A stretch of 64,000 nucleotides of DNA from Steroidobacteraceae bacterium (GTDB lineage Bacteria; Pseudomonadota; Gammaproteobacteria; Steroidobacterales; Steroidobacteraceae), in NCBI GenBank assembly GCA_027531255.1, contig JAPZRU010000002.1:248001-312000 (forward strand), given 5' to 3'. The translations under genes and the position numbers were made by a program. Below are positions 24,029-32,311 of the stretch, piece by piece. Every line of letters begins with the position of its first letter. Position 1 is the stretch's first letter. Below the pieces are notes generated by a model that ran no database searches, had not been told where the DNA came from, and saw nothing but the letters and a program-made list of their open reading frames with translations.

Positions 24029-25876
24029 CTAGAACATCTCGGAGGAGTCCGGCGGCTTGACCGGCGCGGCGTTGCGCGACTTGATGAAGTCCCCGGTGAC
24101 CATCTCGTCGTACGACTGGCCCGGGCCGACCATCGGGTAGACGCCCGCGTCCGGGTCGATCAGCACTTCGAGGAACGCGGGGCCCGCGAAGGCGACGAAC
24201 TCGGCGATCACGGTGGGCAGGTCCGCCTTGCGCTCGAGCCGCTTCACCCACGGGAAGCCGTCGGCCTGCGCGGCCTTCACGAAGTCCTTCTTGTGCAGGC
24301 TCTTGTCGCTCGCGGCGAGCCGGCCCTTGAAGAACAGCTTCTGCCACTGCTTGACCATGCCGTCGCCGAAGTTGTTCAGCACGACGACCTTCACCGGCAG
24401 GTCGTAGGTCGTGACGGTCTCGAGCTCGCCGAGGTTCATCCGGATGCTCGCGTCGCCGTCGATGTCGATCACGAGCCTGTCCGGGTGGGCGAACTGCGCA
24501 CCGATCGCGGCGGGCAGGCCGAAACCCATCGTGCCCATGCTGCCGGACGTGAGCCACAGCCGCGGGCTGCGGAAGTCGAAGTACTGCGCCGCCCACATCT
24601 GGTGCTGACCGACGCCGGTGGCGATGATCGCCTCGCCCTTCGTGTGGCGGTTGATCTCCTCGATCACCGCGTAGGGCTGGATGAGCGCGCTCGCGCGGTC
24701 GTAGGCGAACGCGTACTCGCGCTTCAGCTCGTCGCAGTGCGCGTGCCAATCGGACCAGTCGCGGCGGAAGCCGTGCGCGCGGCCGTACCCGGCGAGCTGC
24801 ACCAGCGCGTCCGCCAGCAGGCCGACGTGGCTCCAGTGCACCCGCTTGACCTTGTTGATCTCGGACGCGTCGATGTCGAGGTGCGCGACGTGCTTCGCGC
24901 CCTTCGCGAACTTGGTGGGCACGCCGGCGACGCGGTCGTCGAAGCGCGACCCGACCGCGAACAGGAAGTCGCAGTCGTCGACCGCGTAGTTCGCGAACGC
25001 CGCGCCGTGCATGCCGAGCATGCGCATCGAGCGCGGGTGCGTGGTGTCGAACGACCCGATGCCCATCAGCGTGGTGACGACCGGGATGTCGAACGCGGTC
25101 GCGAACGCGCGCAGCGCCTCGCTGCCCTCGCCGTTCACCACGCCGCCGCCCGCGTAGATCAGGGGCCGCTTCGCCTCGCCCAGCATCGCGAAGAACGCGC
25201 CGAGCGCGCGGTCGTCCAGCCGGTTGGAGGCGACCTGAGCCATGCGACTGCGGTAACCCGGCACCGACAGGCGCCCATGGCCGTGGAAAGTGCCCTTCCA
25301 GTTCTGCACGTCCTTCGGCACGTCGAGCACTACGGGGCCGGGGCGGCCAGTCCGCGCGATCTCGAACGCGGTGCGCACCGTGGCCTCGAGCCGCGCCGGA
25401 TCCGTGACCAGGAACACGTGCTTCGCGACCGCCCCCATGAGCCCGGCGACCGGGGCCTCCTGGAACGCGTCGGAGCCGATCGCGGCGGTCGGTACCTGCC
25501 CGCAGATCACGACGATCGGCACGGAGTCCGCCATGCAGTCCCGGACGGGCGTGACGGTGTTCGTCGCGCCGGGGCCGCTCGTGACGAGGCACACGCCGAC
25601 CTTGCCGCTGGCGCGCGCGTAGCCGGCGGCCATGAAGCCCGCGCCCTGCTCGTTGGCCGGCACCACCAGCGGCATCTGCCGCGCCTTCGCGGCCTGCGCT
25701 TGCTGGTTGTAGACGAACACCGCGTCGTAGGTCGGGAGGATCGCGCCCCCGCTGTAGCCGAAGATCACGTCGACGCCCTCGTCGGCGAGCACCTGCACGA
25801 TGATCTCGGCGCCGGTCATCGCGCGGCCGGCGAGCGGGTGGGAGGAGGTCCCGACGACCTCGGTGGCGTTCTTCAC
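24029..25876 (-). CDS. ilvB: Acetolactate synthase large subunit
   Basis: A 615-residue thiamine-diphosphate enzyme that condenses pyruvate into acetolactate, the first common step to valine, leucine and isoleucine. The N-terminal TPP domain has the catalytic Glu76 in PANEQGAGF; the middle domain has GGGVVNGEGSEAL; the C-terminal TPP/Mg motif is DIDGDASIRMNLGELET to NN. The arrangement FQEAPVAGLMGAVAKH is typical of anabolic AHAS. The gene stands head-to-head with the small subunit gene at 26043, an unusual arrangement. The 5' region 25877-26042 must hold both promoters. Confidence 0.93.
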   Translation of the reverse strand: MKNATEVVGTSSHPLAGRAMTGAEIIVQVLADEGVDVIFGYSGGAILPTYDAVFVYNQQAQAAKARQMPLVVPANEQGAGFMAAGYARASGKVGVCLVTSGPGATNTVTPVRDCMADSVPIVVICGQVPTAAIGSDAFQEAPVAGLMGAVAKHVFLVTDPARLEATVRTAFEIARTGRPGPVVLDVPKDVQNWKGTFHGHGRLSVPGYRSRMAQVASNRLDDRALGAFFAMLGEAKRPLIYAGGGVVNGEGSEALRAFATAFDIPVVTTLMGIGSFDTTHPRSMRMLGMHGAAFANYAVDDCDFLFAVGSRFDDRVAGVPTKFAKGAKHVAHLDIDASEINKVKRVHWSHVGLLADALVQLAGYGRAHGFRRDWSDWHAHCDELKREYAFAYDRASALIQPYAVIEEINRHTKGEAIIATGVGQHQMWAAQYFDFRSPRLWLTSGSMGTMGFGLPAAIGAQFAHPDRLVIDIDGDASIRMNLGELETVTTYDLPVKVVVLNNFGDGMVKQWQKLFFKGRLAASDKSLHKKDFVKAAQADGFPWVKRLERKADLPTVIAEFVAFAGPAFLEVLIDPDAGVYPMVGPGQSYDEMVTGDFIKSRNAAPVKPPDSSEMF

Positions 25877-26042
25877 GGGCGCGGCTTCGTGTGGGGACAG
25901 GCCCGGTCGTACCCGGGTCCGATCGAGAGTAGCAACCGGGGAATCCGGCGTCTATGCAGTGCAAAAAAATCCGGGTTAAGCTCGCCGACCCCACCGTCAT
26001 CGGCCGCGAGCACCCGCTGCGCGGCCAGTTCCGAGCCTCGCC
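25877..26042. promoter_or_regulatory. Shared divergent control region of ilvB and ilvH
   Basis: 166 nt between the two start codons. It contains TGCAGTGC (25955-25962) followed by seven A, almost the same as TGCACTGC plus six A before phaC at 41954-41967. No leucine-rich leader peptide or T-box is visible. Confidence 0.5.
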
Positions 26043-26564
26043 ATGCGCCACATCATCGCGATCCTGCTGCAGAACGAGGCCGGCGCCCTGTCGCGCGTCG
26101 CGGGGCTGTTCTCCACGCGCGGCTACAACATCGAGTCGCTCTCGGTCGCGCCGACGGACGACCCGACGGTCTCGCGCCTGACGCTGGTCACCACCGGCAA
26201 CGACGCGGTCGTCGCCCAGATCCTGAGCCAGCTGCGCAAGCTGGTCGACGTCGTGCAGGTCGACGACATGACGCGCGGCGACCACTTCGAACGCGAACTG
26301 CTGCTGCTGAAGCTGCGGGTGGCCGAGTCGCAGCTCGAGGCGCTGATCCGGCTAGTGACCGAGAGCGGCGCGCGCATCCTCTCGGGTGCGCCCGGCAGCT
26401 TCGTGATCGAGCTGACCAGCAGCGAGGCGCAGGTGTCGCGCTTCATCGCCCAGGCCGGCAGCCGCGGCGAGATCCTCGAGGTGGTGCGCAGCGGTGCGCT
26501 CGGCATCGTGCACGGCGGCGCATCGCTGAAGGTCGTCCACGGCGCCACCGGCATGGTCGGCTGA
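26043..26564 (+). CDS. ilvH: Acetolactate synthase small (regulatory) subunit
   Basis: A 173-residue subunit with an N-terminal ACT domain (MRHIIAILLQNEAGALSRVA, SLSVAPTDDPTVSRLTLVTT) and the C-terminal ALS_ss_C domain (LLLLKLRVAESQLEALIRL to VRSGALGIVHG). It activates IlvB and brings feedback inhibition by valine. Full family length. It is transcribed away from ilvB, whereas most bacteria carry ilvB-ilvH in one operon. The stop codon TGA touches the GTG start of the downstream GST gene, so those two are translationally coupled. Confidence 0.93.
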   Translation: MRHIIAILLQNEAGALSRVAGLFSTRGYNIESLSVAPTDDPTVSRLTLVTTGNDAVVAQILSQLRKLVDVVQVDDMTRGDHFERELLLLKLRVAESQLEALIRLVTESGARILSGAPGSFVIELTSSEAQVSRFIAQAGSRGEILEVVRSGALGIVHGGASLKVVHGATGMVG

Positions 26565-27173
26565 GTGTACCGCCTCTACGACTACCTGCCCTCGGGCAAT
26601 GGCTACAAGGTCCGGCTGGTGCTGAAGCACCTCGGCCTGCCTTACGAATTGGTCGAGCTGGACATCAAGACGGGCGCGTCGCGCACACCCGAGTTCCTCG
26701 CCAGGAACCCGAACGGCCGCATCCCCGTGCTCGAGGTGCCGGGCCGCGGCTGCCTGGCGGAGAGCCACGCGATCCTCGGGTTCCTCGCCGAGGGCACGGC
26801 GCTCGTGCCCGGCGATCCGTTCGACCGCGCACGGATGTGGCAGTGGCTGTGCTTCGAGCAGTACGAACTGGAGCCGAACCTGGCGACGGCACGCTTCTGG
26901 CTGCGCTCGCTCGGCAAGTCGCCGGAGGAACTCGGCGAGAAGCTGGTCGAGAAGCTCGCGAAGGGCCGTGCCGCACTCGCCGTGCTGGAGCACGGCCTGG
27001 CAGGCCGGGAGTTCCTGGTGGGCGACCGCTACTCCCTGGCCGACGTCGCGCTCTACGCGTACACGCACGTGGTGCCGGAAGCCGGCGTATCGCTCGAGCC
27101 CTATCCGTCGATCCGCGCCTGGCTCGCGTGCGTCGAGCGCCAGCCGGGCTGGGCGCCGATCACGGCGCGCTGA
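26565..27173 (+). CDS. Glutathione S-transferase family protein
   Basis: A 202-residue GST. The N-terminal thioredoxin-like domain (1-78) has YLPSGNGYKVRLVLKHLGLP with the glutathione-activating Ser/Asn position, NPNGRIPVLEV with the cis-Pro, and LAESHAILGFLAE. The C-terminal all-alpha domain has FLVGDRYSLADVALYAYTHV with the N-capping box. Start GTG 26565 directly follows the ilvH stop. Coupling of a GST to ilvH is not a known pathway link; it may only share a promoter. Confidence 0.88.
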   Translation: MYRLYDYLPSGNGYKVRLVLKHLGLPYELVELDIKTGASRTPEFLARNPNGRIPVLEVPGRGCLAESHAILGFLAEGTALVPGDPFDRARMWQWLCFEQYELEPNLATARFWLRSLGKSPEELGEKLVEKLAKGRAALAVLEHGLAGREFLVGDRYSLADVALYAYTHVVPEAGVSLEPYPSIRAWLACVERQPGWAPITAR

Positions 27174-27424
27174 GCGCGCGGACTCGCGCCTCGCGGCGGA
27201 TGCGGCGAGTAGCGGGCCCGCGTTCGCGGCGCAGCGCGCACGAACCTCGCGACGGCAGGCTGCCAAGCGCACGCGGCCTGCGTAGAATGCGCCGCGCTCG
27301 GCGGCCCGTCGTCGTATTCGGCCGCCCCGGAACCACTACAAATGTCGGGTGAGTCCTGCGTCCGCGGGACGCCGGTGCCGCCGAGCTCTCCTTCGCGCGC
27401 CTCGCGACGGCAGCACCCGCTCCG

Positions 27425-27853
27425 CTACCTCAGGTCTGCCAGCGCCGCACGGATCTCCGCCGGCACCGGCACCACGTGCCGCTCGAGCGCGTCCACGTAC
27501 ACGTGCACGAAGCGCCCGACCGCGCAGGCCTGCGGGTCGTCGCCGCGGAACAGGGCGATCCGGTAGATCACGCTGGAGTTGCCGAGCTTCTCGAGCCGCA
27601 ACCCGGCGTGGATCGTGTCGGGAAACGAGATCTCGCGCAGGAAGCGGCAGCCGGTCTCGGCCACGACGCCGATCGCGGGCAACCGCCGGATGTCGACGCC
27701 GGTGCGCTCGATCAGCCAACCGTTCACCGCGGTGTCGAAGTACGAGTAGTAGACGACGTTGTTGACGTGGCCGTAGACGTCGTTGTCCATCCAGCGGGTC
27801 GGGATCGCGCGCAGCACGCGGTACTCGGCACGGTCGGTCGGCAGGTCTTTCAA
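27425..27853 (-). CDS. Acyl-CoA thioesterase (4HBT hotdog family)
   Basis: A 142-residue hotdog-fold thioesterase related to 4-hydroxybenzoyl-CoA thioesterase/YbgC. The signature RWMDNDVYGHVNNVVYYSYF contains the catalytic Asp and the start of the central helix. Further family blocks are CRFLREISFPDTIHAGLRL and VGRFVHVYVDALERHV. The start is TTG 27853, whose last bases overlap the stop of the upstream M23 gene (TTGA, 27850-27853), so it depends on translational coupling. It hydrolyses short- or medium-chain acyl-CoA in the cytosol; substrate unknown. Confidence 0.8.
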   Translation of the reverse strand: MKDLPTDRAEYRVLRAIPTRWMDNDVYGHVNNVVYYSYFDTAVNGWLIERTGVDIRRLPAIGVVAETGCRFLREISFPDTIHAGLRLEKLGNSSVIYRIALFRGDDPQACAVGRFVHVYVDALERHVVPVPAEIRAALADLR

Positions 27854-28815
27854 GGCGAGGCTCCGGGTCGGCGGCGCAGCACCGCGTTGCGCCCGAGCGC
27901 GCGGCCGTCGAACGTGACCAGCAGCGGCTCGGCGGCGAAGGCCGATTCGAGGGGCCCCGGACGCTGCGCGTGCAGGTGCAGGTGCGGTTCGGAGGTGTTG
28001 CCGGAATTCCCGATCTCGCCGAGGCGGTCGCCGATCCGGACGGGTGCGTTCGGGGCCACCGCGACGCTGCCCTGCCGCAGGTGCGCCAGCACGACCCAGG
28101 CATCGCCGCATTCGAGCAGGACGAAGTTGCCGGGCAGCCGCTCGACGTCGCGGGCCGGCGGCACGCGGTCCGGCTGGTCGTTCACCGTCTCGAGCACGCG
28201 GCCGGCGCACGGTGCGTATACGGGCGTGCCGAACGACGCGTAGTCCTCGAGCGCGCGCGGCCACGGCGTGCGCGAGCGCCGGCCCAGCGCGTCCACGCGG
28301 ACCAGGTCGTAGCCGTAGGACTGACCCCGCCACGCGCGGAAGCGCTCGCCCTCGAGCGTCGCGACGTGCGCGTTCAGGAGCGTCGAGGTACCGCCGTTCG
28401 CGACCAGGAACGTGCCGTCGCGCAGCGGGAACTCGAGCGCGAGCGTCGGCCGGTCCCCGGCGAGGCGGCCCTGCTGGCTCCACGCCGCCACGCCGACGAA
28501 CGCGAGCGTCACCGCCACGGTCGTGAACGTGCGCACCCGTTCCCCGAGTGCGCGACCCACCCACGGCGCCCGCCGCGTGCGCCGGCCGACCCGCAGCGCG
28601 AGCACGAGCGCCGCGAGCGCGTAGAGCAGCGGCAGCCACAGGCCGAAGACCAGCCAGAGCGCCGAGGCGGCCAGCGTCGCGAGGCCAGCGAGCACCGCGA
28701 GCGTCAGCGCGACGGCCTCGATCCGGGTGGCGGGCTTCGCGAACGCGAGCAGGGCCAGCAGCGCGAGCGGCGCGATCACGCAGGGCAGCAGGGTATCGGT
28801 CAGGAACGCGGTCAC
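27850..28815 (-). CDS. Membrane-anchored M23-like protein with a changed metal site
   Basis: A 321-residue protein: three to four helices (about 5-25, 33-60, 64-78, 95-115), then a periplasmic M23-type domain. The second metal motif is kept (EPHLHLHAQ), as is VVLAHLRQG. The first motif, normally HxxxD, reads QSYGYDLVR: the Asp is present but the His is not. It may bind zinc poorly, use Gln or Tyr, or act only as a peptidoglycan-binding or regulatory protein, as known for some LytM factors. The gene stop overlaps the start of the thioesterase gene. Confidence 0.75.
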   Translation of the reverse strand: MTAFLTDTLLPCVIAPLALLALLAFAKPATRIEAVALTLAVLAGLATLAASALWLVFGLWLPLLYALAALVLALRVGRRTRRAPWVGRALGERVRTFTTVAVTLAFVGVAAWSQQGRLAGDRPTLALEFPLRDGTFLVANGGTSTLLNAHVATLEGERFRAWRGQSYGYDLVRVDALGRRSRTPWPRALEDYASFGTPVYAPCAGRVLETVNDQPDRVPPARDVERLPGNFVLLECGDAWVVLAHLRQGSVAVAPNAPVRIGDRLGEIGNSGNTSEPHLHLHAQRPGPLESAFAAEPLLVTFDGRALGRNAVLRRRPGASP

Positions 28816-28877
28816 CGGCTCGCTCGCGGAAGGACTTGGCTAGACTACCAAAGCACGTCGCCCGCCCCGGAGCCGCC

Positions 28878-30005
28878 ATGCAGATCCGCGCCGCCGTTCT
28901 CGAGGCGATGAGCCTGCCGCCGCCGTACGCGCAGAGCCGCCCGCTGCGGATCGCCGACGTCGAACTCGCGCCGCCCGGACCGGGCGAGGTGCTGCTGAGC
29001 CTGAAGGCCGCCGGTCTCTGCCACTCGGATCTCTCGGTGATCGACGGCAACCGCCCGCGACCGATGCCGATGGTGCTGGGCCACGAGGCCGCGGGCGTCG
29101 TCGAGGCGCTCGGCGAGGGCGTGACCGATCTCGCGGTAGGCGATCCCGTCGTCACCGCGTTCGTGCCCAGCTGCGGCAACTGCGAACCCTGCGCGCACGG
29201 GCGTCCGGCGCTGTGCGAGCCCGGCTTCGCCGCGAACTCGGCGGGCACGCTGCTGGCGGGCGCTCGGCGCCTGCGCGAGGGCCCGCGCGAGCTGAATCAC
29301 CACCTCGGCGTGTCCGGATTCGCGACGCACGCGGTCGTCGCGCGCGAAAGCGCCGTGCGCGTGGATCGGAGCCTGCCGTTCGACGTCGCGGCGCTGTTCG
29401 GCTGCGCAGTGATCACCGGCGTCGGCGCCGTCGCGAACACCGCCGCGATGCCGGCCGGCGCGCGCGCCGCCGTGATCGGCCTCGGCGGCGTCGGGCTCGC
29501 GGCGCTCCTCGGCGCACGCGCGCTCGGCGCGAGCACGATCGTCGCCGTGGACCTCGAGCCGACCAAGCTCGGCCTCGCGGCAGAACTCGGCGCCACGCAC
29601 GTGTTCGACGCCCGCGACGGCGACGTGGCCGCGCGCATCCGCGAGGCCACGCGGGGTGGCGTGGACTACGCGTTCGAGATGGCGGGCTCGACGCGCGCCC
29701 TCGACCTCGCCTGGAAGATCACCCGCCGCGGCGGCACCACCGTCAGTGCGGGCCTGTCGCCGCCGGGAGCGACGCTCGCGCTGCCGCACCTCGCGCTCGT
29801 CGCGGAGGAACGGACGCTCAAGGGCAGCTACCTCGGCAGCTGCGTGCCCTCGCGCGACATTCCGAAGTACATCGGGTGGTACCAGGCCGGACGCCTGCCG
29901 GTGGACCGGCTGATCGACGCGCGCCTCGAGCTCGACTCGATCAACGTCGCGTTCGACCGGCTCGCGAGCGGCAGCGCGCTCCGGCAGGTCGTGGTGCTCG
30001 GATGA
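28878..30005 (+). CDS. Zinc-dependent alcohol dehydrogenase (MDR)
   Basis: A 375-residue alcohol dehydrogenase. Catalytic zinc: Cys in AGLCHSDL, GHEAAG, and Cys in FGCAVITG. Structural zinc Cys cluster: CGNCEPCAHGRPALC. NAD-binding motif IGLGGVGLAALLG with Asp in VAVDLEPTKL. The inserted ARRLREGPRELNHHLGVSGF segment and ending resemble the class that includes S-hydroxymethyl-glutathione/mycothiol-type dehydrogenases. It probably oxidises an alcohol or formaldehyde adduct. ATG 28878 follows CCGGAGCCGCC; the gene diverges from the M23-like gene with 62 nt between and precedes a CIA30-family gene by 27 nt. Confidence 0.88.
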   Translation: MQIRAAVLEAMSLPPPYAQSRPLRIADVELAPPGPGEVLLSLKAAGLCHSDLSVIDGNRPRPMPMVLGHEAAGVVEALGEGVTDLAVGDPVVTAFVPSCGNCEPCAHGRPALCEPGFAANSAGTLLAGARRLREGPRELNHHLGVSGFATHAVVARESAVRVDRSLPFDVAALFGCAVITGVGAVANTAAMPAGARAAVIGLGGVGLAALLGARALGASTIVAVDLEPTKLGLAAELGATHVFDARDGDVAARIREATRGGVDYAFEMAGSTRALDLAWKITRRGGTTVSAGLSPPGATLALPHLALVAEERTLKGSYLGSCVPSRDIPKYIGWYQAGRLPVDRLIDARLELDSINVAFDRLASGSALRQVVVLG

Positions 30006-30032
30006 GCGGGCCGTGAACCCGCGGAGCTGCGC

Positions 30033-30560
30033 GTGACGTCCGCGCCCGGACTCGTGCTGGCCGTGCTGATCGACTGCACGGTCGCGGGCGCCTGCGCCGA
30101 CTGGCGGCCGATCGACGACGGCGTGATGGGCGGCGTGTCCCGCAGCCGGCTGGAAGCGACCGCCGACGGCGTCGCGTTCACGGGCTCGGTCTCGCTCGAC
30201 TACGGCGGCGGCTTCGCGTCGGTGCGCAGCGCGCCGACGCGCTGGGCGACGGCCGGCGCAAGGGCGGTGCACCTGCGCGTGCGCGGCGACGGCAAGCGCT
30301 ACAAGCTGACGATCCGCACCGACGCGAACTTCGACGGCGTGCAGTACCAGGCGAGCTTCGAGACCCGGGCCGGCGAATGGCAGGAGGTCGTGCTGCCGGT
30401 GCACTCGTTCGTGCCGAGCTTCCGCGGTCGGCGCGTCCCGGGCGCCCCGCCGCTCGACCCCGCCGGCATCCGCACGTTCGGGCTGATGATCTCGGAGAAG
30501 CAGGCGGGGCCGTTCCGCCTGGAGCTCGCGCGGCTCGCGGTGGACGTGCCGGCGAACTGA
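30033..30560 (+). CDS. CIA30 / NDUFAF1-family protein
   Basis: A 175-residue protein of the CIA30 family (complex I intermediate-associated protein 30). Recognisable blocks: WRPIDDGVMGGVSRSRLE, FTGSVSLDYGGGFASVRS, VHLRVRGDGKRYKLTIRT, YQASFETRAGEWQEVVLP and the end LMISEKQAGPFRLELARL. In mitochondria it assists complex I assembly; bacterial members are uncharacterised jelly-roll proteins. The first 20 residues are hydrophobic and could be a weak signal. Start GTG 30033. It lies 27 nt after the alcohol dehydrogenase and probably shares its transcript. Confidence 0.82.
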   Translation: MTSAPGLVLAVLIDCTVAGACADWRPIDDGVMGGVSRSRLEATADGVAFTGSVSLDYGGGFASVRSAPTRWATAGARAVHLRVRGDGKRYKLTIRTDANFDGVQYQASFETRAGEWQEVVLPVHSFVPSFRGRRVPGAPPLDPAGIRTFGLMISEKQAGPFRLELARLAVDVPAN

Positions 30561-30608
30561 ACGAGCGAGCGTGCCGCGCGGCCGCGGAGTCGCACCGTCC
30601 ACGGGATG

Positions 30609-31346
30609 TCACGCATCGGTCGAGCCGACCGGCGGCCCGGAGCCGCGCAGCGATGGAGCCGAGCCCGGCACCGCGGGACCGGCCGCTCCGTTCAGCAGGT
30701 ACTCCGCGGCCCGGAAGGGCGCGACGCGCCGCCGGAACGCACCGACCGACCCGGGCCACGTCGCCGAATTGCGGCCAGCCGCGTCCAGGTACCAGCTGCG
30801 GCAGCCGCCCTTCAGCCAGACGGTCCGCCGCATCCGCCGGTCCACGTCGGCGACGAACGCGGCGTGCGCTGGAACACCGTGAGCCGTGCGACCCGCGGCT
30901 GGATCGCGGGCACGATCTGCACGACGGAAGCACCGGTGCCGATCACGGCGACGCGCCGTCCCGCGAGGTCCATATCCTCGGGCCAGCGGGCGGTGTGGAA
31001 CACGCGGCCGCGGAAGCCCGCGAGCCCGGGAAGGTCCGGCAGCCGGGGTTCCGCGAGCGGCCCGGGGGCGGCGATCACGAAGCGCGCGCGCAGCGCTCGA
31101 GGTACGCGCGGATCTCGGGCTGCGGCGAGTACCAGCGGCTCCACGCGCGGTTCGGCGCGAACGAGTAGGAGTAGAGGTGCGAGGGCACGTCGCAGGCGGC
31201 ACCGGGATACCGATTGTCGCGCCACGTGCCGCCGAGCGTCTTCGCGCGCTCAACACGAGGAAGTCGTCGCGCCCGCGCTCCTGCAGGCGCAGCGCGGCGC
31301 CGAGGCCGCCGAAGCCCGAGCCGACGATCGCGACCTCGACGTCCAC
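30609..31346 (-). pseudogene. Decayed FAD-containing monooxygenase (Baeyer-Villiger type)
   Basis: Pieces of one flavin monooxygenase are spread over changing minus-strand frames. [20 protein letters not shown] (FAD loop) starts at about 31346. After a frameshift come [20 protein letters not shown] and [20 protein letters not shown]. After a deletion come LPDLPGLAGFRGRVFHTARW and RRVAVIGTGASVVQIVPAI (NADP loop) with LTVFQRTP. After another change comes a short C-terminal end. The intact family has ~500 residues; this remnant spans 246 codons with at least two frameshifts and two deletions. Confidence 0.85.
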
Positions 31347-31373
31347 GACGCAGCAGGCCTCAGCCCGCGCCCG

Positions 31374-32108
31374 TCACTTGATCGCGACGATCCCGCAGAA
31401 GTTGTACCACTTGAAGAACACGTCGACGTACCGGAAGCCGGTGCGCAGCAGCAGCTCGCGGTTCTCGAGCAGCTTGTACGGGATCAGCACGTTCTCGAGC
31501 GCCTCGCGCTTCTGCACGATCTCCATGTCGGAGTAGCCGTTGCGGCGCTTCATGTCGTAGTAGTACTTGATGAACAGGCGGTTGAAGTGCGAGTCCTCGC
31601 CGAGCACCTTCTCGGCCAGGATCACGCCGCCGTTCGGGTTCAGCCCGCGGTAGATGTCGGCGAGCAGCCGGTCGCGGTTCAGCGGCCGGATGAACTGCAG
31701 CGTGTACATCATCAGCACGAGCGAGGCATTCTCGACGTGCACGCCCTGGTCGAGGTCCGCGCACACCAGCTCGACCGGGCGCTGCACGCCGAACTGGCCG
31801 AGCTTCTCGCGGCACTTCTTCAGCATCTCCTGGGAGTTGTCGACGCCCACGAAGGTCGCGTCCGGCGTCACGTTCGGGTGGAGCGCGATCATCGATGTGC
31901 CGGTCGAGCACCCGAGGTCGTAGACCCGCGAGCCGGGCGTGACGATGTCCCCCGCCATCTCGGACACCATCCGCTGCGTCTCGACGTAGAACGGCACCGA
32001 GCGGGTGACCATGTCGTCGAACACGCCGACGACTTCGGCGTTGAACTTGAAGTCGGTGATCGCCTTCTGCTCGGCGAACACCTGGTCGCGGGGGGCTTGG
32101 GTGGACAT
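31374..32108 (-). CDS. cmoA: Carboxy-S-adenosyl-L-methionine synthase
   Basis: A 244-residue SAM-binding enzyme that uses prephenate to make carboxy-SAM, the donor used by CmoB to form 5-oxyacetyl-uridine at tRNA position 34. Close match to E. coli CmoA as I recall it: FNAEVVGVFDDMVTRSVPFY, VYDLGCSTGTSMIAL (SAM loop), FVGVDNSQEMLKKC, LMMYTLQFIRPLNRD, IYRGLNPNGGVILAEKVLGE and MKRRNGYSDMEIVQKREALE. ATG 32108. cmoB is not adjacent. The gene borders the monooxygenase remnant downstream. Confidence 0.92.
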   Translation of the reverse strand: MSTQAPRDQVFAEQKAITDFKFNAEVVGVFDDMVTRSVPFYVETQRMVSEMAGDIVTPGSRVYDLGCSTGTSMIALHPNVTPDATFVGVDNSQEMLKKCREKLGQFGVQRPVELVCADLDQGVHVENASLVLMMYTLQFIRPLNRDRLLADIYRGLNPNGGVILAEKVLGEDSHFNRLFIKYYYDMKRRNGYSDMEIVQKREALENVLIPYKLLENRELLLRTGFRYVDVFFKWYNFCGIVAIK

Positions 32109-32311
32109 GGAACTCTCGCGCTGGCGGCCGTACGCACCGGCCGGGAAGACCCGCAATCTTACTCCCTGCCGGGTCGCTCTTCCGTCGGAGCTGCCGCGAC
32201 CACCGCCGCGCCGGCGCATCCGGCACCGCCCTTCAGCAAGCCGACCGCGGGCCGTCCCGCGGTCGGCGAGCTCGCGGCGCCGGCAGGCGTCCGCGAGCAG
32301 AGAACGATCAA

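Noticed and set aside
24293-27352. A 1019-codon plus-strand frame spanning ilvB, ilvH and GST
   Set aside because: It is a shadow frame over three real genes with clear family motifs.
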